Shown here: positions 31,253 through 44,253 of the stretch, piece after piece
Position numbering within the stretch: position 1 is the first letter of the stretch
Layout of the letters: every line of letters starts with the position of its first letter
Source: Dehalococcoidia bacterium
Lineage (GTDB): Bacteria; Chloroflexota; Dehalococcoidia; Lucifugimonadales; Australimonadaceae
Reading direction: 5' to 3'
Assembly: GCA_021296055.1 (NCBI GenBank)
Contig: JAGWBE010000005.1
Coordinates: forward strand, 1-48,615
DNA: 48,615 bases
Notes under the pieces: generated by a model
What the model saw: the letters and a program-made list of their open reading frames with translations, nothing else
Told to the model about the DNA's origin: nothing
Database searches by the model: none
Made by a program: the position numbers and the translations under genes

Positions 31253-34066
31253 ATGGCCACGGTTACCGGCGGCAAGCTGGTGTATCGCCTTGCCGAAGGC
31301 AGCGCCGCTATGGCGCACCTGCTCGGCTCCAAGGGGGCGCACGCCAGCGAGATGGCGCGCATCGGCGTGCCCGTGCCCGACGGATTCGTCATCACCACCA
31401 CCGCCTGCCGCGAGTACCTCCGCCTCCATCGCCTCCCCGACGGTCTGTGGGAGGCCATCGTCGAGAACGTCCACGCCCTCGAACGCGGCGCCAAGCGCGG
31501 CTTCGGCGACCCGAACGAACCCCTCGTCGTCTCCGTCCGCTCCGGCGCCGCCGTCTCCATGCCCGGGATGATGGACACCATCCTCGACATGGGCGTTACG
31601 GACGACACGTGGCGCGGGCTGGCCGCGATGATGGGCGACGAGCGCCCCGCCCTCGACGCCTACCGGCGCTTCATCCAGGGCTTCGGCGGTGTGGTGCTCG
31701 GCATCGACCGCGCCCGCTTCGAGGAGCGCCTTGAGGCCGCCAAGGCTGAGCGCGGCCTGACCTTCGACTACGAACTCCCGCCCGACGCCCTCCATGCCCT
31801 CATCGCCAACTTCAAGCAGGTCATCGTCGACGCCACGGGCGCGCCGCTGTCCGGCGACCCGTGGACGCTGCTGCGCCAGGCGGTGGAGGCCGTCTTCGCC
31901 TCGTGGAACAACCCGCGCGCCATCACCTACCGCGACTTCCACGGCATCTCGCACGACCTGGGCACCGGCTGCGTGATTATGGCCATGGTGTTCGGCAACT
32001 TGGGTCTCGACAGCGGCACCGGCGTTCTCTTCACCCGCTCCCCCGCCACCGGCGAGCGCACGCTCTACGGCGAGTTCCTGACCAACGCCCAGGGCGAGGA
32101 CGTGGTCGCCGGGGTTCGCACGCCCGCGCGCATCGCGCAGCTCCGCGACGACATGCCTGATGTCTACGCGCAGGTCGAGGAGACGGCGCGCAAGCTGGAG
32201 GGGCACTATCGCGACGTGCAGGACATCGAGTTCACCGTCGAGCGCGGCAAGCTCTACATCCTCCAGACGCGCGGCGCCAAGCGCACCGCGCACGCAGCAG
32301 TCAAGATCGCCGTCGACCTTGAGGCGGAGGGTGTGCTGAGCCGCAGCGAGGCGGTCGGGCGCATCGACGCGGAGGAGGTGACGCAAGTGCTGATGCCGCG
32401 CTTCGACTCCGCCGCAAAGGCGGAGGCCGTCGCCGCAGGCCGCCTCTTCGCCGAGGGCGTCGCCGGATCGCCGGGCGCGGCCTCCGGCGCGGCCGTCTTC
32501 GACCCTGACCGCGCCGTCGAGCTGGCCGGCCAGGGCTTCAAAGTCATCCTCGTTCGCCACGAGACCAGCCCCGACGACGTGCACGGCATCATCCGCGCCG
32601 AGGGCGTGCTGACGGCGAAGGGCGGAATGACCAGCCACGCCGCCGTCGTAACGCGCGGCCTTGGCAAACCCGCGGTCGTCGGCTGCGAGGAGCTGGGCTT
32701 TGAGAACGGCTCCGTCTTCGCGCGCGGCCACGTCTTGACCGAGGGCGACATGATGAGCATCGACGGCGCGACCGGTGAGGTGCTCGTGGGCGAGGTGTCC
32801 GCCAGGGCGCCCGAACCCGACGAGCTGGGCGACCTCAATACGCTGCTCGCCTGGGCCGACGACCTGCGCCGCCTCCGGGTGTGGGCCAACGCCGACGCCC
32901 CGGACGACGCGCGCCGCGCCCGCGCCAACGGCGCGCAGGGCATCGGCCTATGCCGCACCGAGCATATGTTCTTCGACCCTGAGCGCCTGCCCCACGTCCA
33001 GCGCATGCTCAGCGTCGGCCCTCAGGCGTCGCGCTTGGAGCGCGAGGCCGCCGCACTGCGCGAGCAGCTGGTCCAGGCGCCCGCGTCGGGCCGCGCCGCC
33101 CTCGCCGAGCGCCTCGCCGCCGCCGAGGAGCAGGTGCGCGGCGCGGAGTCCGTGCGCCAATTCCACGCAGAGCTCGCCAAGCTGGAGGAGTACCAGAGGG
33201 ACGACTTCTACGGCATCCTCAAAGCAATGGCGGGCCTGCCCGTCGTCATCCGCCTCCTCGACGCTCCTCTCCACGAGTTCTTGCCCCACTACGACGAACT
33301 AGTAGCGGAGACGGCGGCGCTCGCCCACGGCGGCGCCGACCCGGACGCCCTCGCCGACAAGCGGCGGACGCTGGAGCTGGTGGAGGCGCTGCGCGAGAGC
33401 AACCCCATGCTCGGCCACCGGGGTGTCCGCGTCGGCATCACCATGCCGGAGGTCTACGACATGCAGGTGCGCGCCATCTTCGGCGCCGCCGCCCGCCTCG
33501 CCCAGGAGGGCGTGGCCGCCCTGCCCGAGGTGATGATTCCCATCGTCTCCCACGTCAATGAGCTGCGGAGGCTCAAGCCCCGTCTGGCGGAGGTCGCCCG
33601 CGCAACACTGGAGGAGGCCGGCGCCAGCCTCGAGTTCCGCTTCGGCACGATGATCGAGGTGCCCCGCGCCGCCCTTACCGCGGGCGAGATAGCCAAAGAC
33701 GCCGCCTTCTTCTCCTTCGGCTCCAACGACCTGACCCAGATGACCTTCGCCTACAGCCGCGACGACGCCGAGGCCAAGTTCCTCCGCCATTACACCGAGA
33801 CGGAAGTGCTGCCCTGGAACCCCTTCGAGAGCCTCGACACCAACGGCGTAGGCCGCCTGATGCGCCTGGCCGCGGACGAAGGGCGCGCGGAGAACGCCGC
33901 CCTGATGGTGGGCATCTGCGGCGAGCACGGCGGCGACCCGCGCAGCGTCGCCTTCTGCCACGAACTGGGTCTCGACTACGTCTCCTGCTCCCCCTTCCGC
34001 GTCCCTGTCGCCCGCCTTGCCGCCGCCCAGAGCGCCCTCGGCCAACTCGTCCCCAGGACGGGGTAG
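31253..34066 (+). CDS. ppdK: Pyruvate, phosphate dikinase
   Basis: Interconverts pyruvate, ATP and Pi with PEP, AMP and PPi. The protein is 937 residues, longer than the usual 875-900. The ATP-grasp domain is N-terminal (LGSKGAHASEMARIGVPVP, SVRSGAAVSMPGMMDTIL). The phospho-His is in KGGMTSHAAVVTRG (near 462). The PEP domain has LCRTEHMFF and catalytic Cys in GICGEHGGDP. Extra length lies around residues 585-650, where a charged helical insertion (EREAAALREQLVQ, AERLAAAEEQVRG) sits before the DFYGILKAM segment. The ATG has AGGAGG upstream. Confidence 0.95.
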   Translation: MATVTGGKLVYRLAEGSAAMAHLLGSKGAHASEMARIGVPVPDGFVITTTACREYLRLHRLPDGLWEAIVENVHALERGAKRGFGDPNEPLVVSVRSGAAVSMPGMMDTILDMGVTDDTWRGLAAMMGDERPALDAYRRFIQGFGGVVLGIDRARFEERLEAAKAERGLTFDYELPPDALHALIANFKQVIVDATGAPLSGDPWTLLRQAVEAVFASWNNPRAITYRDFHGISHDLGTGCVIMAMVFGNLGLDSGTGVLFTRSPATGERTLYGEFLTNAQGEDVVAGVRTPARIAQLRDDMPDVYAQVEETARKLEGHYRDVQDIEFTVERGKLYILQTRGAKRTAHAAVKIAVDLEAEGVLSRSEAVGRIDAEEVTQVLMPRFDSAAKAEAVAAGRLFAEGVAGSPGAASGAAVFDPDRAVELAGQGFKVILVRHETSPDDVHGIIRAEGVLTAKGGMTSHAAVVTRGLGKPAVVGCEELGFENGSVFARGHVLTEGDMMSIDGATGEVLVGEVSARAPEPDELGDLNTLLAWADDLRRLRVWANADAPDDARRARANGAQGIGLCRTEHMFFDPERLPHVQRMLSVGPQASRLEREAAALREQLVQAPASGRAALAERLAAAEEQVRGAESVRQFHAELAKLEEYQRDDFYGILKAMAGLPVVIRLLDAPLHEFLPHYDELVAETAALAHGGADPDALADKRRTLELVEALRESNPMLGHRGVRVGITMPEVYDMQVRAIFGAAARLAQEGVAALPEVMIPIVSHVNELRRLKPRLAEVARATLEEAGASLEFRFGTMIEVPRAALTAGEIAKDAAFFSFGSNDLTQMTFAYSRDDAEAKFLRHYTETEVLPWNPFESLDTNGVGRLMRLAADEGRAENAALMVGICGEHGGDPRSVAFCHELGLDYVSCSPFRVPVARLAAAQSALGQLVPRTG

Positions 34067-34107
34067 TTCCGCCGTCCAGCATGCGCCGCCGAAAGATGCG
34101 CGTGTAT

Positions 34108-34123
34108 GCGTGCAATTGCACGC
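34108..34123. promoter_or_regulatory. Perfect 16-bp palindrome upstream of glnA
   Basis: GCGTGCAATTGCACGC, centred about 80 bp upstream of the predicted glnA transcription start. It has no U-tract, so an operator is more likely than a terminator. Confidence 0.45.
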
Positions 34124-34161
34124 CGCTCCACGGCCATTGGTGAGAGCATTCACAAACTTAG

Positions 34162-34190
34162 TTGACTTGCTTTCACAATTCGCCTATCAT
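34162..34190 (+). promoter_or_regulatory. Promoter of glnA-gltB
   Basis: TTGACT (34162-34167), 17-nt spacer, TATCAT (34185-34190). This is a sigma-70-type, not sigma-54-type, promoter in an AT-richer patch; TTCACAA occurs twice around it. Confidence 0.65.
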
Positions 34191-34240
34191 TCTTGTCCGG
34201 CGTCGGGCAGCGGCGCCATTCTGCTTTCTAGCGGCAACCT

Positions 34241-35575
34241 ATGAACGGGCACGGCGACCCCCGCGACTACGTCCTCCGCATGGCGAAGGACAACGACGTG
34301 CGCTTCATACGCCTCTGGTTCACCGATATCCTCGGCAGCCTAAAGGGCTTCGCCATCACTATCGCGGAGCTGGAAGGCGCCCTCGACCGCGGCATGGCGT
34401 TCGACGGTTCGGCGGTGGAAGGATTCGCTCGCGTGGACGAATCGGACATGGTCGCCATGCCCGACGCCGCCACCTTCTCCATCCTCCCGTGGCGTCCGCG
34501 CCAGAACGCCGTCGCCCGTGTCTTCTGCGACATCACCAGGCCTGACGGCGAGCCCTTCGAGGGCGACTCGCGCCACGTGCTCAAGACCGCCCTCAAGCGC
34601 GCCTCTGACGCGGGGTACACCTTCATGGTCGGCCCCGAGATGGAGCATTTCTACTTCAAGAGCGCGCAGGCGCCGGAGCCTCTCGACAAGGGCGGCTACT
34701 TCGATTTCACACCGCTGGACACGGCCACCGACCTGCGCCGCGAGACAGTGCTCACGCTCGAAGAGATGGGCATCCCCATCGAGTACAGCCACCATGAGGC
34801 GGCCCACTCCCAGCACGAGATCGACCTGCGCCACACCGATGCCCTCACGATGGCCGACTCCGTCATGACCTACCGCCAGGCGGTGAAAGACATCGCCATG
34901 CGCCACGGCGTCTACGCCACCTTCATGCCCAAGCCGTTGGAGGATCAGAACGGCAACGGAATGCACGTCAATCAGTCGCTCTTCCGCGGCGACGACAACG
35001 CCTTCTACGCCGCCGCCGATCCTTATCGTCTCAGCGCCGAGGCCCACCGGTACGTCGCCGGGCTGCTGCGCCACGCGCCCGAGATCGCCATTGTCTGCGC
35101 CCAATGGGTGAACTCCTACAAGCGCCTTGTCCCCGGCTTCGAGGCGCCGACTTACGTCTCGTGGGCCGCCGTCAACCGCAGCGACCTCGTGCGCGTTCCC
35201 GCCTACCGCCCAGGCAAGGAGGCGTCCACTCGCGTCGAGTTCCGCCTACCCGACCCGACTTGCAACCCGTACCTCGCCTTTGCCGCGATGCTCACCGCCG
35301 GACTCGCCGGCATCGAGCGCGCCTACGACCCCGTGCCCGCCGCCGCCGAGGACGCCGCCGCCCTCTCCGACGCCGAGCGCGCCGACAGGGGCGTCCGCCA
35401 ACTGCCCGGCAGCCTCTATGAGGCCATCCAGGCCGCTGAAGGCTCCGCCCTTCTGCGCCGTGCGCTGGGCGACCACACCTACGACAGCCTCCTCCGGAAC
35501 AAGCGGATCGAGTGGGAGCGTTACCGCTCCGCCGTCACCGACTACGAACTGAAGCGCTACCTGGCCATCCTGTAG
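34241..35575 (+). CDS. glnA: Glutamine synthetase type I (short, alpha-like)
   Basis: ATP-dependent glutamate plus ammonia to glutamine. The protein is 444 residues, the short GSI-alpha length. The beta-grasp domain has GMAFDGSAVEGFARVDESDM. The catalytic part has MVGPEMEHFYF, SQHEIDLRH, FMPKPLEDQNGNGMHVNQSL and STRVEFRLPDPTCNPYLA. The NRSDLVRVPAY segment corresponds to the ATP/adenylylation-region loop, but I see no clear adenylylation Tyr context. gltB starts 2 nt after its stop, giving a GS-GOGAT operon. Confidence 0.93.
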   Translation: MNGHGDPRDYVLRMAKDNDVRFIRLWFTDILGSLKGFAITIAELEGALDRGMAFDGSAVEGFARVDESDMVAMPDAATFSILPWRPRQNAVARVFCDITRPDGEPFEGDSRHVLKTALKRASDAGYTFMVGPEMEHFYFKSAQAPEPLDKGGYFDFTPLDTATDLRRETVLTLEEMGIPIEYSHHEAAHSQHEIDLRHTDALTMADSVMTYRQAVKDIAMRHGVYATFMPKPLEDQNGNGMHVNQSLFRGDDNAFYAAADPYRLSAEAHRYVAGLLRHAPEIAIVCAQWVNSYKRLVPGFEAPTYVSWAAVNRSDLVRVPAYRPGKEASTRVEFRLPDPTCNPYLAFAAMLTAGLAGIERAYDPVPAAAEDAAALSDAERADRGVRQLPGSLYEAIQAAEGSALLRRALGDHTYDSLLRNKRIEWERYRSAVTDYELKRYLAIL

Positions 35576-35577
35576 CC

Positions 35578-40125
<4,548 letters not shown>

Positions 40126-40213
40126 CCGGCCGCGAACCGCGGGCGCAGTCCCTGCCGCCGCCGCTGTAACGCGCCATTGGCCATGCTGATAGGCTGCCTA
40201 AGCGGGGCGCGCA

Positions 40214-41965
40214 ATGATCCATTCGTACCTCTTCATCGACCTCATCATCATCATCGTCGCCGCCTTCTTCGGCGCGGTCGCGGTGCGCCTGCTGCGCCTG
40301 CCCACCATCCTCGGCTACCTGGGCGTCGGCATCCTCGTCGGCCCCCACGGCCTCGGTCTGGTCAGAGAGGTCGAGTCGGTGGAGACGCTGGCCGAGTTCG
40401 GCGTCATCCTCCTGCTGTTCGCGGTGGGCGTGGAATTGTCGCTGTCCGACCTGCGCAAGATCGGCAGCCGCACCATCGCCGCGAGCGTGCTGCAGATTGG
40501 CGCGATGATGGCCGTCGGCTTCGGGATGGGGCGCCTCCTGGGATGGAGCGGCAGCCAAACCGTCGTCCTCGGCTTCATTCTCGCCCTCAGTTCCACGATG
40601 GTCGTGCTCAAGACGCTGAGCGACCGAGGCGAGTTTCAGATGGTGCACGGGCGCATCCTCGCCGGGTTCATGCTGATGCAAGACCTAGTGTTCGTGCCGA
40701 TGATCGCCGTGCTGCCCGCCTTGAGCGGCGAGAGCGGCCTCGATCTGGCGGGGCTTGGCGTCGGCTTGGGGCAGGCCATCGCCGTGCTTGGCCTCATCGT
40801 GGTGCTGGGCGGGCGGGTCGTACCGTGGCTGCTGGAGCGCGTGGCCAACATCGGCTCGCGCGAGACATTTGTCCTCGCCGTCGTAACCATCGCCTTCGCC
40901 GCCGCCGCCGCCACCAACGCCGTCGGCCTCTCCGCAGCCCTGGGCGCCTTCGCCGCCGGACTGGTCATCTCCGAGTCGGACTGGATAGGCCACCAGGCGC
41001 TCCAGCAGATTATGCCTCTGCGCGACATCTTCGCCGCCCTCTTCTTCGCCAGCCTGGGCGCGGCCACCGATCCTGCCTTCGTCCTCGACAACCTGCCGAC
41101 CGTCGTCTTGCTGGCCGCCGTCGCCATCGTCGTGAAGGGGTTGATCACCATAGGCGCGGTCAAGGCGGCTGGGTATCTCCCCAACACGGCGCTCCGCACC
41201 GGGTTCGGCAACACGCAGATCGGCGAGTTCGGTTTCATCCTTGCCGCCACCGCGGCGGCGGCCGGCGCAGCGGGCGCCGACTTCCTGCCCCTCGTGGCCG
41301 CCGCGACCGTCATCACCATGGCCGCCACGCCAGGCTTCTTCGCCGTGGGCGCCAAGGTCTCCCAAGTGCTGGCCGGGCGCGACCGCCGCCTCCGCCCCTA
41401 CCTGTCCGGCGCCTCCGACGCCGAGCGCGCCAGCGAGCGCGCCCCCCGCTACCACGACCACGTGCTGCTGGCGGGCTACGGGCGTGTAGGCTCCCTCGTC
41501 GCCCAAACCCTCGCCGAGCGCGTCATCCCCTTCATCGCCATTGACGAAGACCCCGAGGCGGTGCGGCGCGCCGTCGCGGCGGGCCATCACGCCCTGCTGG
41601 GCGACGCGTCCAACGACTCGGTGCTGCACGCCGCCGGCATCGCCCGCGCCCGCGTCCTCATCATCGCCGCGCCCGACCCGGTGGCGACGGTCGTGGTTGC
41701 CCAGCACGCCGCGCGCCTACGCCCCGGCATGCCCACCATCGTCCGAGTCGGCTGGGCGGAGGAGGCCGAGCGCCTGCGCGATGCGGGCGTCCACGACCTC
41801 GTATGGCCGGAGATGGAGGCGGGCCTGGAGATAGTGAGCCGCGCGCTGCGCCACTACGGGATAGACCCCGCTGAGACGCAGGCGGGGCACCGCGAGGCCC
41901 GCGCCCGCCTAGCCCCCCAAGATTCCGGCGCGGAACCGCCCCAAGATGGCAAGGAGGGCGCATAG
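40214..41965 (+). CDS. CPA2 monovalent cation/proton antiporter with RCK (TrkA-N) domain (KefB type)
   Basis: A 583-residue inner-membrane antiporter. About 12-13 hydrophobic helices span residues 1-385, beginning LFIDLIIIIVAAFFGAVAVRLLRLPTI-like with GYLGVGILVGPHGLGL as the first signature. A cytoplasmic RCK domain follows from about 415 (HVLLAGYGRVGSLVAQTL, HALLGDASNDSVLHAAG). It exchanges K+ or Na+ for H+ and is probably gated by a nucleotide through GYGRVG. It lies 88 bp after gltB with no obvious functional link. Confidence 0.9.
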   Translation: MIHSYLFIDLIIIIVAAFFGAVAVRLLRLPTILGYLGVGILVGPHGLGLVREVESVETLAEFGVILLLFAVGVELSLSDLRKIGSRTIAASVLQIGAMMAVGFGMGRLLGWSGSQTVVLGFILALSSTMVVLKTLSDRGEFQMVHGRILAGFMLMQDLVFVPMIAVLPALSGESGLDLAGLGVGLGQAIAVLGLIVVLGGRVVPWLLERVANIGSRETFVLAVVTIAFAAAAATNAVGLSAALGAFAAGLVISESDWIGHQALQQIMPLRDIFAALFFASLGAATDPAFVLDNLPTVVLLAAVAIVVKGLITIGAVKAAGYLPNTALRTGFGNTQIGEFGFILAATAAAAGAAGADFLPLVAAATVITMAATPGFFAVGAKVSQVLAGRDRRLRPYLSGASDAERASERAPRYHDHVLLAGYGRVGSLVAQTLAERVIPFIAIDEDPEAVRRAVAAGHHALLGDASNDSVLHAAGIARARVLIIAAPDPVATVVVAQHAARLRPGMPTIVRVGWAEEAERLRDAGVHDLVWPEMEAGLEIVSRALRHYGIDPAETQAGHREARARLAPQDSGAEPPQDGKEGA

Positions 41966-41999
41966 TGAGAGGCTAGGGGAATCGGCGGGCAAACCGGAG

Positions 42000-42028
42000 T
42001 TGACAGCCCGCCAAGGGTGTTCTAAAGT
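42000..42028 (+). promoter_or_regulatory. Promoter of the NYN gene
   Basis: TTGACA (42000-42005), 17-nt spacer, TAAAGT (42023-42028). It is the closest match to consensus in the window and predicts a leader of about 105 nt. Confidence 0.7.
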
Positions 42029-42047
42029 AGCCCTGCTCAGCGTCTCC

Positions 42048-42104
42048 CGATAGTATCCCAGTTGGAGCGTGGGCTATGTTGAGGACTCCCGTGAGGGAGT
42101 CCTC
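42048..42104 (+). ncRNA. Structured leader of the NYN gene: two hairpins
   Basis: The first hairpin pairs ATAG with CTAT and CCCA with TGGG around the loop GTTGGAGCG. The second, at 42081-42104, is a perfect 10-pair stem GAGGACTCCC/GGGAGTCCTC capped by GTGA, a GNRA-type tetraloop. A U/A-rich tract (TATCTATTATCTATG) follows, then TTTTCAAGGAGG, the ribosome-binding site. It may be an attenuator, an mRNA-stability element or the target of the encoded protein. Confidence 0.5.
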
Positions 42105-42138
42105 TATCTATTATCTATGTTTTCAAGGAGGCCGCCCG

Positions 42139-42975
42139 ATGCTGTTGCGCTCGGCGATATTCGTAGACGCTGGCTATCTGTACGCGCAAGGCGCTAAGGC
42201 GCTTACCGGTGGACCGCTGAAACGGGATCGGGTTGTTCTTGACATAGAGGCTGTGGTGGGGAGGCTGTTGGAGGCGGCAGCTGCAATGACGCAGGATGCG
42301 CCGCTCCTCCGTATTTACTGGTACGACGGCATGCTCCAAGGCCGGCTCTCGGCGGAACAGGAAGCGCTGGCCTACAAGCAAGACATGAAGCTGCGCTTGG
42401 GGGTCGTCAACAGTCAGGGGCAGCAAAAGGGCGTTGACTCGCTCATCGTGACAGATTTGATTGAACTGGCGCGCAACCAGTCTATCGCGGATGCGGTACT
42501 GCTGACGGGAGACGAAGATTTGCGGATTGCCGTACAGATCGCACAGAGCTTCGGTGTCCGGATCCATCTTATTGGCATCGAACCCAGCCGAGGTTCGCAA
42601 TCCGTAGCGCTTCTACAGGAAGCGGATACGGCAGTTGAATGGAAGAGAGAAATCGTTGCGACGTTTATGGATTCGGCACCGGGTGCTATCGAACACGGCG
42701 AGACTCCGGTTGTCCTCCCTGCGCACGACACAAGCGCAACTACCGTATTTCAAGCCATAGAGGAGGCTGCACAGGAATTCGTCGCAGGACTAGGTGTTAG
42801 TGATATTCGAGTGCTGGCCGCGCTGGGCCCGGGCGAAATCATCCCCCCGGGGTTTGACCGCCGTCTCCTTGCCATCTGCGGCAGGAGAGCGGGCCGAGAC
42901 CTTGAACTACCTGACAAGGCGCACATGAGGGAGGTATTCCGCCGCGCCGTCAGCGAGCGCATCGAGGACGCTTAG
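42139..42975 (+). CDS. NYN-domain (LabA/PIN-like) protein
   Basis: A 278-residue cytoplasmic protein. The NYN ribonuclease-like domain covers 1-175. Acidic active-site residues are visible: Asp10 in IFVDAGYLY, Asp100 in KGVDSLIVTDL, and Asp125/Asp127 in LLTGDEDLRIAV. The C-terminal 100 residues are helical and unrecognised. The start has AAGGAGG 8 nt upstream; an upstream in-frame start would read through the leader hairpin. Base composition is visibly less GC-rich than that of the flanking genes, suggesting transfer. RNA cleavage is known for the fold but not shown for this group. Confidence 0.88.
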   Translation: MLLRSAIFVDAGYLYAQGAKALTGGPLKRDRVVLDIEAVVGRLLEAAAAMTQDAPLLRIYWYDGMLQGRLSAEQEALAYKQDMKLRLGVVNSQGQQKGVDSLIVTDLIELARNQSIADAVLLTGDEDLRIAVQIAQSFGVRIHLIGIEPSRGSQSVALLQEADTAVEWKREIVATFMDSAPGAIEHGETPVVLPAHDTSATTVFQAIEEAAQEFVAGLGVSDIRVLAALGPGEIIPPGFDRRLLAICGRRAGRDLELPDKAHMREVFRRAVSERIEDA

Positions 42976-44243
42976 CGCCCCGGCGCCGCGCGCACCGGGA
43001 AGCGCGACGCCAGCAGGAACACCGCCGATGTCGCTAGCATCAGGAACACCAGCGCCGTCAGCCAGCCGTCGTAGGAGCCTGTCCGCTCGAACACCAGCCC
43101 CGGCAGGTACGACCAGCCGCCGCTGCCCAGCAGCACCATCCCGTAGATCCACCCGCGGATCGTGTCGAACCACCGCCGTCCGTAGGCGCGCCCCAGGATT
43201 GCCCAGAAGACGGGCCAGACCGACTCCACCGGCGACACCAGCAGCACCGCCAGCGCGTAGCCCGGCGGCGCCTCGCTCAGGCGCAGCGCCAGCGACGCGG
43301 CGGCCATCGACAGCGCGAACGCCGCCAGCACCAGCGCCCCGTTGAAGCGGTCGGCCAACCACCCGATGAGCAGCACCATCGGAAAGGTGGATATGGCGTA
43401 CATCCCCGCGAACCACGCCGCCGTCTGCGTCGTCTCCCCCTTGGACACGAGGATGGGGATGAAGTGCAGGCCGAGGCTGCCGTAGGCGGACAGCCACAGC
43501 ACGACGCCGAGCAGCAACAACCAGTACAAGGGAGTGCGGATGGCCTGGCGCGGGGTCAGCCCCGCGGCCGCCTGGGCGGTGGCGCTCGGATCGGCGCGGC
43601 GCGGCGCGGCGTCGCCGTCGGGGTGCAGACCTCGCTCCTCCGGCGCGTTGCGCACGATGGCGCTTGCCGCGAACCCGAAGATGATGATGACCACGCCCGC
43701 GACGACCGACGTGGCGCGCCAGCCGTTCGTCCGCACCAGCGCCTCCAATGTCGGCACAATGAGCAGGCCGCCCAAGCCAATGCCCGCCGACAGGATGGAG
43801 AGCGCCAGCGCCTTGCGCCGTGAGAACCACGCGTTCGTGATGGCCGTAGGCGCTTGGAAGATCGCCCAGTTGAAGCCAAGGCTGATGAGCGCCGCGAACA
43901 CGATGAAGAGCGCGAGTAGGCTGTTCACCCAGAAGAGCGCCACATACCCCAGGCCGGCGGTGAACGCCCCGAACAGCAGCAGCTTTCTGCCGCCGTAGCG
44001 CTGCGCCAGCATCCCGGCGACAGGCGCGAACAATCCGACCTGCAACCCCGTCACCGCGAACACCAGCGAGATGGAGTCGCGCCCCACGCCCAGGTCCTCC
44101 TCCATCGGCAGCAGGAAGACGCCGCGTCCGTAGAGGCCCACGCCGCCGCCGATGACGCGCATCAGGGCCAACGCCAGCACCACCCGCCAGCCGAAGAAGG
44201 CGAGGTTCAGCGAACGGCCCGCTGGTTTGGCGGCCTCCGCCAT
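42972..44243 (-). CDS. MFS transporter (12-TM)
   Basis: A 423-residue major-facilitator carrier with hydrophobic helices throughout and a charged central loop (about 205-228) rich in Asp/Arg/Ala. GFNWAIFQAPTAITNAWFSRRKALALSI resembles the monocarboxylate/oxalate-formate-type branch, as does the first MFS gene of the window. It is 10 nt downstream of the D-2-hydroxyacid dehydrogenase on the same strand, so a hydroxy- or oxo-acid substrate is a reasonable guess. The stop overlaps that of the NYN gene on the other strand. Confidence 0.87.
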   Translation of the reverse strand: MAEAAKPAGRSLNLAFFGWRVVLALALMRVIGGGVGLYGRGVFLLPMEEDLGVGRDSISLVFAVTGLQVGLFAPVAGMLAQRYGGRKLLLFGAFTAGLGYVALFWVNSLLALFIVFAALISLGFNWAIFQAPTAITNAWFSRRKALALSILSAGIGLGGLLIVPTLEALVRTNGWRATSVVAGVVIIIFGFAASAIVRNAPEERGLHPDGDAAPRRADPSATAQAAAGLTPRQAIRTPLYWLLLLGVVLWLSAYGSLGLHFIPILVSKGETTQTAAWFAGMYAISTFPMVLLIGWLADRFNGALVLAAFALSMAAASLALRLSEAPPGYALAVLLVSPVESVWPVFWAILGRAYGRRWFDTIRGWIYGMVLLGSGGWSYLPGLVFERTGSYDGWLTALVFLMLATSAVFLLASRFPVRAAPGR

Positions 44244-44253
44244 AGCGCGCTTC

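Noticed and set aside
30944..32731. A 595-codon open frame on the minus strand opposite ppdK
   Set aside because: It is antisense to a clear PPDK, rich in Ala/Arg/Gly/Val with no family motif. Long antisense frames are expected in DNA of this GC content.
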